Assembly: GCA_963794475.1 (NCBI GenBank)
Contig: CAWCDW010000008.1
Coordinates: forward strand, 1-64,000
Origin: GAS188 sp963794475
Lineage (GTDB): Bacteria; Pseudomonadota; Alphaproteobacteria; Rhizobiales; Beijerinckiaceae
Direction: 5' to 3'
Length of the DNA: 64,000 nt
Shown here: positions 18,108-26,081 of the stretch, in pieces
Layout: each line of letters opens with the position of its first letter
Numbering within the stretch: position 1 is the first letter of the stretch
The notes under the pieces: generated by a model
The model's input: the letters and a program-made list of their open reading frames with translations, nothing else
The model's database searches: none
Told to the model about the DNA's origin: nothing
Program-made: the position numbers and the translations under genes

Positions 18108-18788
18108 TCAGGTGATGGCGGGCTCGATGCGTTCGATCAGAGCGCGATCATCTTTGTCCGCTTTCGAGCTGTTGACGCGGCGCGAAACGGGCCACGCCCT
18201 CAGATGGGCACCTGATGCTGGCAAAAGGGTTTCCGTGTCCGCGTTGCCTTCGAGCCATGGATGAAGTGTCTCCTGGCCGAGGAACACCGGCATGCGGTCG
18301 TGGATTTCGGACATGAACGGATTGGCTTCACTCACAATCATCGTGCATGAGCGGATCGTCTCGCCGGTCTCTCTATTTTTCCAATTGTCCCAAAGACCCG
18401 CGACCGAAAGCACTGGGGCTTCATCCCCGGAGATGAAGAACGGCTGCTTGCCATCCGCCATTTGCCGCCACTCATAAAAGCCGGACATCGGGATCACACA
18501 TCGCCGCCGCTTAAAGGCGTCGCGAAACATCGGCTTCGTCGCCACTGTGTCGGACCGCGCGTTGAAGGTGGCCGGAACCTGCTTCAGCGGCTTCGACCAC
18601 CAATAGGGGACCAGGCCCCAGCGCATGCGAACGAAATCAAGCCCGCCGCTCTCCTTAGGCAAGAGCACGTCCACTGGATCGGTGGGGCAGATGTTGTAGC
18701 TCGGCTGCAAGTTCACCGGCGGCATGGTGAGGCGATACAGCGCCACGAGTTCGGGCCAGGAGTAGAGTTGAGTGAAACGGCCGCACAT
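18108..18788 (-). CDS. SRAP-domain protein (YedK/HMCES family)
   Basis: 226 residues. Cys2 is exposed after removal of the initiator Met (MCGRFTQ). The catalytic set is complete: Asn76 in NARSDT, Glu106 in GFYEWR and His163 in IHDRMPV. The known activity of this family is covalent crosslinking to abasic sites in single-stranded DNA through Cys2, forming a protective thiazolidine. It lies at the end of a co-directional three-gene group with a small ATP-dependent DNA ligase and a 94-aa unknown protein, with a 43-base gap, so it is probably co-transcribed. Cytosolic. Confidence 0.9.
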   Translation of the reverse strand: MCGRFTQLYSWPELVALYRLTMPPVNLQPSYNICPTDPVDVLLPKESGGLDFVRMRWGLVPYWWSKPLKQVPATFNARSDTVATKPMFRDAFKRRRCVIPMSGFYEWRQMADGKQPFFISGDEAPVLSVAGLWDNWKNRETGETIRSCTMIVSEANPFMSEIHDRMPVFLGQETLHPWLEGNADTETLLPASGAHLRAWPVSRRVNSSKADKDDRALIERIEPAIT

Positions 18789-18831
18789 TTTAGGACTTTA
18801 TGGAAGCAGCGTTACGAATCAAAGCGGGACG

Positions 18832-19116
18832 TTAAGCCATCCTAATATCGATGGAGCGCCATGAGGGGTAGTTCCCATCAGCATCCCGCACCACAAACTC
18901 CTTCGCCAGCACCGCCTTGCCATTCTCATTCCGAAAGAAAGCAACACGCACGACCGGCATTAATTCGTCTGTTTGCTTGGGAATTTCGAAGGATACCAGC
19001 CAGCCATCGCCAAACCACTCCGGCACATCGTGACTTTGGAGTCGAACAATATTGCCGTGCTTTCTTTTGAGACTTTCCTCGATGCTCCTACGAACGTCGT
19101 TGTCCATGTCGCTCAA
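18832..19116 (-). CDS. Unknown 94-aa protein within the ligase-SRAP cluster
   Basis: The start ATG at 19116 overlaps the ligase 3' end by 29 bases. The protein has a charged N-terminal helix (MDNDVRRSIEESLKRKHGNI), a beta-rich middle (WFGDGWLVSFEIP, then VVRVAFFRNENGKAVLAKE) and the end YPSWRSIDIRMA. No family is recognised. There is no membrane or signal segment. Its tight embedding between two DNA-repair genes suggests a shared role, but that is inference. Confidence 0.6.
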   Translation of the reverse strand: MSDMDNDVRRSIEESLKRKHGNIVRLQSHDVPEWFGDGWLVSFEIPKQTDELMPVVRVAFFRNENGKAVLAKEFVVRDADGNYPSWRSIDIRMA

Positions 19117-19708
19117 ATGATTCTGCCACGCGGATCAGGGCGGGATGGTTACGGTTCTTGGTCTTGAGCCACATCTTGGATGGGCCTGCTTTGTAGGCGC
19201 TGTCAGCCCTCTTGCTCACGATCCCTTCCAAGCCTAGCCGGCAAGCGGCCGTGAATATCTCAGCGCCGTCACCTTCAAGGTGCTCGACGAACTGCAAACC
19301 ATCATCTTGGAGGCGCAGAAGTGTTCTCAGCCGACGCTTGCGTTCAACGAGCGAGAGCCCGCGAAGGTCCGCGCCATCAAGCTCAAGAATGTCAAACGCC
19401 AGATGCATCGCCCAATCGTCCTTCGAACGGCTGTGGAGCGCCTCGAAGTCACTGACGCCGTTCTCCGTCAGCCAAACGACCTCGCCATCGAGGGCGACGG
19501 ATTCGACGCGCAGCTTGAGCACTGATCGCACAATCCGAGGGTAACGCTCAGCCCAATCGTAACCGCCTTTTGTGAGCAGCGAGACGTGATCGCCGACCCG
19601 GCGAACGATCAGCCGATAGCCATCATGCTTGATCTCGTGAATCCACGGGCCGCGCGAAGGCGGCTTAGGGGCTCTCGTGGGAATGCACGGGTGAAAAGGA
19701 GGCGACAT
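19088..19708 (-). CDS. Small ATP-dependent DNA ligase (adenylation domain only)
   Basis: 206 residues from the ATG at 19708 (a TTG at 19735 is an alternative). Nucleotidyltransferase motifs in order: I, EIKHDGYR with Lys27; III, ALDGEVVW; IIIa, AFDILELDG; IV, EGIVSKR; V, MWLKTKNR. This is the LigD-type ligase catalytic core without the OB-fold domain that most ligases need for tight nick binding, and without polymerase or nuclease domains. Such stand-alone cores are known in rhizobia, but their partners are unclear. It is the first gene of the group with the 94-aa protein and SRAP. Confidence 0.82.
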   Translation of the reverse strand: MSPPFHPCIPTRAPKPPSRGPWIHEIKHDGYRLIVRRVGDHVSLLTKGGYDWAERYPRIVRSVLKLRVESVALDGEVVWLTENGVSDFEALHSRSKDDWAMHLAFDILELDGADLRGLSLVERKRRLRTLLRLQDDGLQFVEHLEGDGAEIFTAACRLGLEGIVSKRADSAYKAGPSKMWLKTKNRNHPALIRVAESFERHGQRRS

Positions 19709-19840
19709 GGACGGGCCGAATGTAGGGAAAATCAATCCGAACGAAAAGGCCGCCAGCCTTGGTGGGAAAAACTATGCCCTTACGAGGAAAATTATTTCCA
19801 GCCTTGACCGCCTCGGGTCCCAAAGAACAGAATAAGAACT

Positions 19841-20161
19841 ATGTCGCCCTCAGCCCCCAACATTCTCGATCTCATCGGGCGCATGGAAGCCCGCAAGCAA
19901 AGGGGCTTTGGCGTCTCGCCACATACCGCACCGCTCATCATCAAGGCGCTGCGACTCTATGCGAGTATGCACGCTGGGGAGCCTGCCAAATATAAAGTGG
20001 AGCGATGGGACTCTCAGGACGCGCACGTCGAGGAGATCGTTGCGACCGCCACCCTCATCATGATCGGACATGCGGCCTTTCACGCCGCCATCGAGCAATA
20101 CCCTCGCTCACGGCTCACGTTGCGCCAGGGGGCTCGGGTTATTCTCAAACATCCTCAGTGA
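19841..20161 (+). CDS. Small hypothetical protein (106 aa)
   Basis: Starts at ATG 19841. Mostly helical: ILDLIGRMEARKQRGFGVSP, then IIKALRLYASMHAGEPAKYK, then EEIVATATLIMIGHAAFHAA. There is no signal peptide, and the moderately hydrophobic last third is probably a buried helix rather than membrane-spanning. It is divergent from the ligase cluster. No family is recognised. Confidence 0.5.
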   Translation: MSPSAPNILDLIGRMEARKQRGFGVSPHTAPLIIKALRLYASMHAGEPAKYKVERWDSQDAHVEEIVATATLIMIGHAAFHAAIEQYPRSRLTLRQGARVILKHPQ

Positions 20162-20229
20162 AGCCGACCAGTCAGCCGACAGGCTAGGCCTGCCACGGCG
20201 GAGCAAAAATAAGGGCAACGAAGAAGCTC

Positions 20230-20511
20230 TCAATCGGCTCGGTCAGCCATCAGTTTTCCGGGCCTTTTCTTGATCGGCCCGCCACCTGTCGTGACCCCTC
20301 GCAGCCTCTTTTCACGCGCAACCTCTTTCTCAATAGTTGCGTCCCTTGCTAACCTCAGCTCGCGGAGGCGATTGGTCTTCGCAGCATTCGTAGCTGTACG
20401 CCGCTCTTCCTCTTGGATAAATCGCTGTTCACGTTCTTTTGCGCGCTCGTCCTTGGAAAATGATTTCTGAGCTCGCCGCTCAAGTTCTTGCTGTGCACTG
20501 CTTTTGCTCAT
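20230..20511 (-). CDS. Small highly charged helical protein (93 aa)
   Basis: Starts at ATG 20511. A single long charged helix (AQQELERRAQKSF, then ERAKEREQRFIQEEERRTAT, then RLRELRLARDATIEKEVARE) is followed by a flexible GGGPIKKRPGK tail. The composition resembles the DUF6481-like protein at 2814-3245, but the N-terminal motif is absent. Probably a soluble coiled coil of unknown role. Confidence 0.5.
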   Translation of the reverse strand: MSKSSAQQELERRAQKSFSKDERAKEREQRFIQEEERRTATNAAKTNRLRELRLARDATIEKEVAREKRLRGVTTGGGPIKKRPGKLMADRAD

Positions 20512-20931
20512 TTCAATAGACCTCGTCGAGGCTACTCCTCTGGCTTGAAGCTGCCATCATCTGTTGCAACTTCTGGAAATCTCGCTCGTTCCGATAGGTA
20601 GCGGCAGGCCAAGCTCGTAGCCTTTCTGAGACACCTGCGTTCATGAGCCTCTTGCGTCGGGATCATACAGCGGCCGTTCAAAACGCCGCCCTTGACGGAC
20701 GACTTGCGCTCAGCCGGGCTGCCTCAAAAGGATCAGAGCAATGGCGCAATGGCGAGTTTGAGGTACGCGATCAGGCGTCTCCGCCCGGTATGCCGCGCTG
20801 CTCAACCATACAACGCGGGGTAGCCAGCTTGTCCGCCCAAATTCGGAGCTGTTCGGCGACGGCTTTTCCGTATTTTTTCCGTATATGCCCAGGGTTACGT
20901 CTCAAAAAAACCTATAAGTTGTTGAATTTAT
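20512..20931. other. Gap upstream of the tRNA, nothing recognised
   Basis: 420 bases. An open frame at 20643-20972 runs into the tRNA antisense strand and is not a gene. A run of seven A's near 20904-20910 (T's on the tRNA strand) lies about 25 bases past the tRNA 3' end and may help termination, though no hairpin is obvious. Confidence 0.35.
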
Positions 20932-21007
20932 TGGCGCTCCCAAGGGGACTCGAACCCCTGTTTTCGCCGTGAGAGGGCGACGTCCTGGACCGCTAGACGA
21001 TGGGAGC
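20932..21007 (-). tRNA. tRNA-Glu (anticodon CUC)
   Basis: The minus strand folds as a complete cloverleaf. The acceptor GCTCCCA pairs with TGGGAGC. The D arm contains AGCGGTC. The anticodon stem TCGCC/GGCGA carries the loop CTCTCAC, giving anticodon CTC (codon GAG). The T arm AGGGG/CCCCT has loop TTCGAGT. The 3' CCA is encoded (20932-20934). It decodes Glu GAG. The 3' end points left, toward the accessory region. Confidence 0.95.
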
Positions 21008-21158
21008 GCAGCGCGAACCGCCTCTATAGTGCGCTACCGCTCACGCTTCAAGCGCCGCTCGCGTCGGTTGCGTGTCACCCACCGGAAGGGGAGGCAAACG
21101 GGAACGAAGTCATGGCGTTGATGGTTAAACGAGCGCACAAGCCCTCGAGGTGATCGTC

Positions 21159-21374
21159 ATGAAGCTCGCCGCTCCGCTTTTCTTGTCCCTTGTCCTGTTG
21201 TCGCCCGCGCCCGCCTTCGCGAAAGGCTGCGTCAAGGGGGCGATGGTTGGCGGTGTCGCAGGCCACTATGCCGGACATCACGCGGTGCTTGGCGCCCTCG
21301 CAGGTTGTGCCGTGGGCCACCATCGAGCCAGCGAGCGCGAGAAGGAAGAGAAGCAACACCAGAACCCCGGATGA
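21159..21374 (+). CDS. Small secreted glycine-zipper-like protein
   Basis: 71 residues from the ATG at 21159 (GAGGTGATC upstream). The signal peptide MKLAAPLFLSLVLLSPAPAFA is followed by a short mature part with alternating Gly/Ala/His (GCVKGAMVGGVAGHYAGHHA, then GALAGCAVGHH) and a charged tail. The GxxxG-type spacing resembles glycine-zipper lipoprotein or outer-membrane small proteins. The two cysteines could form a disulfide. The function is unknown. Confidence 0.6.
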   Translation: MKLAAPLFLSLVLLSPAPAFAKGCVKGAMVGGVAGHYAGHHAVLGALAGCAVGHHRASEREKEEKQHQNPG

Positions 21375-21468
21375 CGTGGGCTTCGCTCGCACGAGCCTGG
21401 AGCAAGCGGTGAGATCGAGCGCAAGGTTGGGCGCATCCTATAGCCTTCGTTTAACCTCGTGACATCCG

Positions 21469-21906
21469 ATGGGGGACACCATTGTCAAGGTGATCTGTGC
21501 CATAGGTCGATCAGGGCAGCTCGGCCTTGATGGCCGCATGCCGTGGGAGGGCGACAAAGCGCCTGAGTACGTCGCCGACGTGGCTCGATTTTTTGAAGTT
21601 ACGAGAGGGCATGTCCTGATGGCGGGGCCCAGGACGATCGCCAGCGTCCCGGAATTCTCTCGCGCCGATCGTGAGCTTTTCGTGTTGCGCTCGAGCATGG
21701 ATCCCGAGGAGACTTTGAAGCGTTTCGCGGGGCGCGTCGTTTTCATTGGCGGCGGCCCTCGCGTGTGGAGCGCCTATGCGCGTTTCGTCAGCCATTGGGA
21801 CATCACGCGCCTTGGCTATGACGGTCCCGCCGATCGCTGGTTCGATCCGAATTGGCTGGTTCGCGGCTCAGCGAGCCGAGCGGAGGCGTGGCCACAAAAT
21901 CGGTGA
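21469..21906 (+). CDS. Dihydrofolate reductase-like protein
   Basis: 145 residues. Strand 1 reads VICAIGRSGQLGLDGRMPW, equivalent to the xxAxxxxxxIGxxxxLPW of DHFR. There is a helix after DKAPEYVADVARFFEVT, then GHVLMAGPRT and VVFIGGGPRVW (the NADPH-binding GG). It ends with YDGPADRWFDPNWL. It is shorter than classic FolA and resembles a Rhizobiales-specific DHFR-fold subfamily often annotated as dihydrofolate reductase. Whether it reduces dihydrofolate is unproven. It converges on the Na/Pi cotransporter gene. Confidence 0.7.
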   Translation: MGDTIVKVICAIGRSGQLGLDGRMPWEGDKAPEYVADVARFFEVTRGHVLMAGPRTIASVPEFSRADRELFVLRSSMDPEETLKRFAGRVVFIGGGPRVWSAYARFVSHWDITRLGYDGPADRWFDPNWLVRGSASRAEAWPQNR

Positions 21907-21933
21907 CGTCGCGAAAGAGTTGCGAGCGGCGGC

Positions 21934-23652
21934 TCAAGCCTGCGATGTCCCCGTCGCCGCTTGTCCATTGGAATGCGCCTCGTCAGATTCGCTGTCGCGC
22001 GCGAGAAGCCGGCTTTCGGCAAGCTCCCCCGCCTCCTCGAGGATCGGATAGCCGACCGAAGTGAGATGGCTGTTGATGCGCTTGAGATCGCGAATGATGT
22101 CGAGATGTATGGCGCTCGAAGCGATCGATTCGGGGCGCCCGTCGCGCAGCCGCGCATAGTGGCGATCCGAGGTCTCGCGCTCGGCGGCGCGCACGAGCGC
22201 CTTTTCGGCGATCAGCTTGCGGGCAAGCGCCACGTCGCGCGTGGCGAAGACGTTCAAAGCGAGCCGCAGATCGTCCATGACGAGCGCGTGAAATTTTTTG
22301 ATTTCCTCAAGCCCCTCGCTCGAAAAGGCATAGTTGTTCTTGATCTTCTTCGCGGCGAGCTCCATCAAATTCTTGTCGACGATGTCGCCGACGTGCTCGA
22401 GATTCGTGGTGAAGCTCAAGATTTCCTGGAAGCGGCGGCTCTCCTCCTCGCTCAAGCCCGATCTCGAGACGTCGATGAGGTAGAGCTTGATCGCCTCGTG
22501 CAGGCGGTCGACCGCATTGTCGGATTTCTCGACCTCGCGCATGAGCCTCACATCGGAGGCCTCGAAGACGGTGAGCGCCTGGCGCAGCATGTCGCTCACC
22601 CGATCGCCCATGTTGAGCGTTTCGCGCATCGCGCAGGCGAGCGCCTCGGAAGCATTGTCGAGGACGTTCGGATCGAGATGGCGCGGTGTCGAAAGGTCCT
22701 CGAGCTTGCGCGGCTCCGGCACGAGCCGCTCGCAAATCTTGGCGAAGCTATCGGTCAGCAACAGCGACAGGACGGCGGCCGCCACGTTGAAGGCGAGATG
22801 AAAATCGATCATCAGCCGGCCGGCATCGATGCCGAGCGTGTCCGACCAATGGGCGATCGGGGAAAGCGCCGGCAGGATCAAGATCACGGCCGCGCCCCTC
22901 ATCAAGAGGTTGCCGAGCGGCACGCGCCGCGCGGCGGGCGGGGAGCCCGAAAGGTCGAGGAAAGGCGCGATCGCTCCGCCGAGGTTGGCGCCCAGCACGA
23001 GCGCGAAACCTGCCTGCGTCGGCACGACGCCGGTGGAAGCCAGAAGCTTGACGAAGAGAACGATCGAGAGGCTCGAATGGGCGAGCCAGGTGAGGACTGC
23101 GGCAGCGAACAGAGCGGGGAGGGGTTCGTCAGCGATCGCGCCGATCACGCTGCGGAAGGTCGAGGAGCTTTTCAGCGGGTCGATCGTCGAGGTCATGAGA
23201 TCGAGCGCGAGCAGCATCAGACCAAGCCCGATGAAGCTTCGCGCGAGCCCGCGCGGCCGCTCGGCGTTCGAGCTCATGAAGAGGATCACCCCGACCGCGA
23301 CCGCGGCGGACCAGAGCCAGAGCACGTCGAAGGAGAAGATCTGCGCAGCAAGCGCCGTGCCGACATTGGCGCCGAGCATCACGGCGAGCGCCGCCGACAA
23401 GCCGATCATGCCGCGCCCGCAAAAGGAGCCGAGAAGCAATGCCGTCGCCGTCGAGCTCTGCACCAGCACGGTCACCACGAGGCCGCTCGCGAAGGCATAG
23501 AAGCGATTGCTGGTGAAGGCGGCAAGCAAACGGCGCAGCGCGCCGCCGAGCGTGCGCGTCACCCCCGTGCGCACCATGCGCACGCCCCACAGAAGCAGGG
23601 TGACGCTGCCGACGAGGCTCGTGAACAGCTCGGTCCCTTGCATGCCAGCCAC
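21934..23652 (-). CDS. Na/Pi cotransporter family protein with C-terminal PhoU-like domain
   Basis: 572 residues from a GTG at 23652, or 569 from the ATG at 23643. The N-terminal ~310 residues hold two repeated membrane units with the QSSTA motif (VQSSTATALLLG) and a second-half hydrophobic repeat (THSSL-like LAHSSLSIV), as in NptA/SLC34 proteins. The C-terminal ~220 residues are helical and PhoU-like (EKSDNAVDRLHEAIKLYLID, then LEHVGDIVDKNLMELA). Predicted inner-membrane, sodium-dependent phosphate (or other anion) transport. With pit/DUF47 it makes a second, unrelated phosphate route in the window. Confidence 0.88.
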   Translation of the reverse strand: MAGMQGTELFTSLVGSVTLLLWGVRMVRTGVTRTLGGALRRLLAAFTSNRFYAFASGLVVTVLVQSSTATALLLGSFCGRGMIGLSAALAVMLGANVGTALAAQIFSFDVLWLWSAAVAVGVILFMSSNAERPRGLARSFIGLGLMLLALDLMTSTIDPLKSSSTFRSVIGAIADEPLPALFAAAVLTWLAHSSLSIVLFVKLLASTGVVPTQAGFALVLGANLGGAIAPFLDLSGSPPAARRVPLGNLLMRGAAVILILPALSPIAHWSDTLGIDAGRLMIDFHLAFNVAAAVLSLLLTDSFAKICERLVPEPRKLEDLSTPRHLDPNVLDNASEALACAMRETLNMGDRVSDMLRQALTVFEASDVRLMREVEKSDNAVDRLHEAIKLYLIDVSRSGLSEEESRRFQEILSFTTNLEHVGDIVDKNLMELAAKKIKNNYAFSSEGLEEIKKFHALVMDDLRLALNVFATRDVALARKLIAEKALVRAAERETSDRHYARLRDGRPESIASSAIHLDIIRDLKRINSHLTSVGYPILEEAGELAESRLLARDSESDEAHSNGQAATGTSQA

Positions 23653-23982
23653 TCTCCAAGAGGAACCCGGTCAAAGGCCCCGCCGGAGGTGCCGGCGAGG
23701 GCTCAGTTTATGTGACAATTTCATGACTAACCCCCTTGCGTCCCCCTGTCGAGCCGCTCCGTCGCTGCACACCGCATTGCTCGAATGCGCCCGGTGCGCG
23801 CTCGGAGCGCCACGGCGTTTCGTAGTTTGCGAACGAGGCGCCGCGCCGACAAGCGATAAGCATTGGCCTCGAGTTTGGCGATCGCGCGGGTTTTCAAGAA
23901 CGCGCGGCTCCCTCTTCGAGAGAACATGGGTTAATGTGCGCAAAGGCGCAGTCCCGGCACGGCGTGAGAAGGTCGAAACTCG
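23653..23982. other. Gap between divergent genes
   Basis: 330 bases. A very basic 66-codon frame on the minus strand (ATG 23927 to 23727) has no ribosome binding site and is only a weak gene candidate. The chorismate mutase promoter should lie near 23900-23980 but no clear -35/-10 pair stands out. Confidence 0.3.
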
Positions 23983-24882
23983 ATGAAGCTGTCGTCCAAG
24001 GCTGAAGCGTCGCCAATATCCGCGACGGACGAAGCCGCGTCGAAGGCCGCGCCGACACTCGCGGATCTGCGGCGCGAGATCGACCGCATCGATGAAGCGA
24101 TGCATCGACTCTTGATGGAGCGCGGCGAGATCATCGCGACGCTGATCCGGGTCAAGAAGTCCGATGAGACCGGATCTGCCTTCCGTCCCGGGCGCGAGGC
24201 CGAGATGATGCGGCGCCTCGCGGCACGCCATCGCGGGCTCCTGCCGCTCGATACGGCTGAAGGCATTTGGCGCGTCATCATTGGCACCTTCACCTATGTG
24301 CAAAAAGCCTACGCGGTGCACGCCGATGTCTCGGGCGGCGACGCGCCGATGCGCGATTCGGCGCGTTTCCATTTCGGCTTCACCGTGCCTTTCCTGACGC
24401 ATGGCGGCGCCGTCGAGGTGATCGCGGCCGTCGCCGACTCGGCGGGCGATCTCGGCATGTTCCGCTCCGACCAGGGCGCGCAAGCGGGAGCGTGGTGGAT
24501 GGCGCTCGCCGATCCTTCGGCGCCCAAGATCATCGCGCGCCTGCCCTTCATCGAACGCCGCGACCATCCGGCAGGGACGCCGGTTTTCGTGGTGGCCAAG
24601 CCCCTCGCGGATGCGGCCGCGCGGGAACGCGTGCTCATCTGCGTGACCCTCGAGCGCTGGCGCGCGGCCATTCCTTCAACGCTTGCCGATCTTGGCGCGG
24701 CCGTCATCTCGAGCGCCGCTACGCCGAACGGGTTGAGCCTCCTCATCGAAGGGCCGGGATTGCTCTCTCCGAAAGAGGCCGCAGCCGCGCTCTCTGGGGC
24801 GGGAGCGTCGGTCACGAGCGCGAGCGAGACAGGGTCGCACGCCGAGCGCTTCAGCTTCAAGCCGCAAGCGAAGCCGGAATAG
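23983..24882 (+). CDS. Chorismate mutase (AroQ-type N-terminal domain, extended)
   Basis: 299 residues. Residues about 28-110 form the AroQ helical domain. LADLRREIDRIDEAMHRLLM carries the first active-site Arg, ERGEIIATLIRVKK the second Arg/Lys region, and FRPGREAEMMRRL the third. The rest (about 120-295) is a long C-terminal region without a recognisable prephenate dehydratase motif, found in alphaproteobacterial versions of this enzyme. It converts chorismate to prephenate for Phe/Tyr synthesis. The usual neighbours hisC and tyrC are not adjacent here; an ilvA-like gene follows. Confidence 0.8.
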   Translation: MKLSSKAEASPISATDEAASKAAPTLADLRREIDRIDEAMHRLLMERGEIIATLIRVKKSDETGSAFRPGREAEMMRRLAARHRGLLPLDTAEGIWRVIIGTFTYVQKAYAVHADVSGGDAPMRDSARFHFGFTVPFLTHGGAVEVIAAVADSAGDLGMFRSDQGAQAGAWWMALADPSAPKIIARLPFIERRDHPAGTPVFVVAKPLADAAARERVLICVTLERWRAAIPSTLADLGAAVISSAATPNGLSLLIEGPGLLSPKEAAAALSGAGASVTSASETGSHAERFSFKPQAKPE

Positions 24883-25029
24883 GCTTCGAGGGGCGGGGCT
24901 TTGCCGAAATAGGAGAGAAGAGCCGTGTCGTGAATGCCCATCCCGCCCGGGCGGCAGGATCGACTCGACTTGAAGCCGTCATGCTCTAAGAGGACGCGTC
25001 AGCTCCAATTCTCGCCAATCAGGTCACCC

Positions 25030-26016
25030 ATGTCTCCGATCACCCTCTCCGACATTCAGGCGGCGGCCGAGCGCCTCGCCGGCCACATCGTGCGCACGCC
25101 TCTTCTGGAAAGCCCGGCGCTTTCCGCCGCCGCCGGCTGCCGCCTCTTGGTGAAGGCGGAGGTTCTCCAGCGCACCGGCGCTTTCAAGATCAGAGGGGCG
25201 CTGAACAAGATGATGTCGCTGCCGCCGGAAAAACGGTCGCGCGGCGTGGTCGCGTCCTCCTCGGGCAATCACGGCAATGCGCTCGCCGCCGCCGCCAAGA
25301 TGTTCGGGGTCGCGGCGAAGATCGTGATGCCGGCCGACGCGCCGTCGATGAAGATCGACAACACGCGTCGAAACGGCGCCGAGATCGTCCTCTACGATCG
25401 GGCGCGGGAGGATCGTTTCGCCATCGTCGAGAAGCTCTCGCGCGACAGCGGCATGACGAATGTCCCCCCTTACGACGATGTCGACGTGATGTCGGGGCAA
25501 GGCACGATCGGTATCGAGATCATCGATCAATGCGAGGCGATCGGGGTCAAGCCGGACGCGGTGCTCGTCCCCTCGAGCGGCGGCGGCTTGTCGAGCGGCA
25601 CCACCGTCGCCGTCAAGGCGCGCAGCGCGGCAACACAATGCTACACGGTCGAGCCCGACGGCTTCGACCGGATGGCGCGCTCGCTGCAAAGCGGAGAGCG
25701 GGAGAAGAATTCGCGCAATGCGGGCTCGATCCAGGATGCGCTTATCGGCGCGCCGACGCCCGGCGCACTCACCTTCGCGGCGCTTGCCGCCAATGGGGCA
25801 CGCGGCCTCTCGGTGACAGACGATGAGGCGATGGACGCCATGGCCGCACTGTTCCATCATCTCAAGCTCGTGGCGGAGCCTGGCGGGGCCGCCGCCGTCG
25901 CCGCGGTGCTCGCCAAGAAGGTGGACTTTTCCGGCAAGGCCGTGGTTGCCGTATGCTCGGGCGGCAACGTGGATGCGAGCCTGTTCGCCGAGGCGATCAC
26001 GCGCAAGCGGAACTAG
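25030..26016 (+). CDS. Threonine/serine dehydratase-like PLP enzyme
   Basis: 328 residues. The PLP lysine lies in TGAFKIRGA (about residue 51), followed by SSSGNHGNALA (cofactor and substrate loop) and SSGGGLSSGT (phosphate-binding glycine loop). CSGGNVD is at the C-terminus. It lacks the ACT-like regulatory domain of biosynthetic IlvA, so it resembles catabolic threonine dehydratase or serine racemase-like members. Reaction: L-Thr to 2-oxobutanoate plus ammonia, or Ser to pyruvate. The ATG at 25030 follows AGGTCACCC. It lies 148 bases after the chorismate mutase gene in the same direction. Confidence 0.82.
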   Translation: MSPITLSDIQAAAERLAGHIVRTPLLESPALSAAAGCRLLVKAEVLQRTGAFKIRGALNKMMSLPPEKRSRGVVASSSGNHGNALAAAAKMFGVAAKIVMPADAPSMKIDNTRRNGAEIVLYDRAREDRFAIVEKLSRDSGMTNVPPYDDVDVMSGQGTIGIEIIDQCEAIGVKPDAVLVPSSGGGLSSGTTVAVKARSAATQCYTVEPDGFDRMARSLQSGEREKNSRNAGSIQDALIGAPTPGALTFAALAANGARGLSVTDDEAMDAMAALFHHLKLVAEPGGAAAVAAVLAKKVDFSGKAVVAVCSGGNVDASLFAEAITRKRN

Positions 26017-26081
26017 CCGGTCACGCGCAGCCTGGTTCGCAATTGCATCCCGTGCTCGTCGGGTCGGGATGCTCCTGACCC

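Noticed and set aside
20643..20972. 109-codon ORF ending LLALPRGLEPLFSP
   Set aside because: Its 3' end is the antisense of the tRNA-Glu; the peptide is a well-known translation artefact of tRNA genes and the rest has no motif.
21961..23715. 584-codon open frame antisense to the Na/Pi cotransporter
   Set aside because: A shadow frame in GC-rich DNA, very rich in Glu/Arg/His, without motif or ribosome binding site; the opposite strand has a complete known gene.
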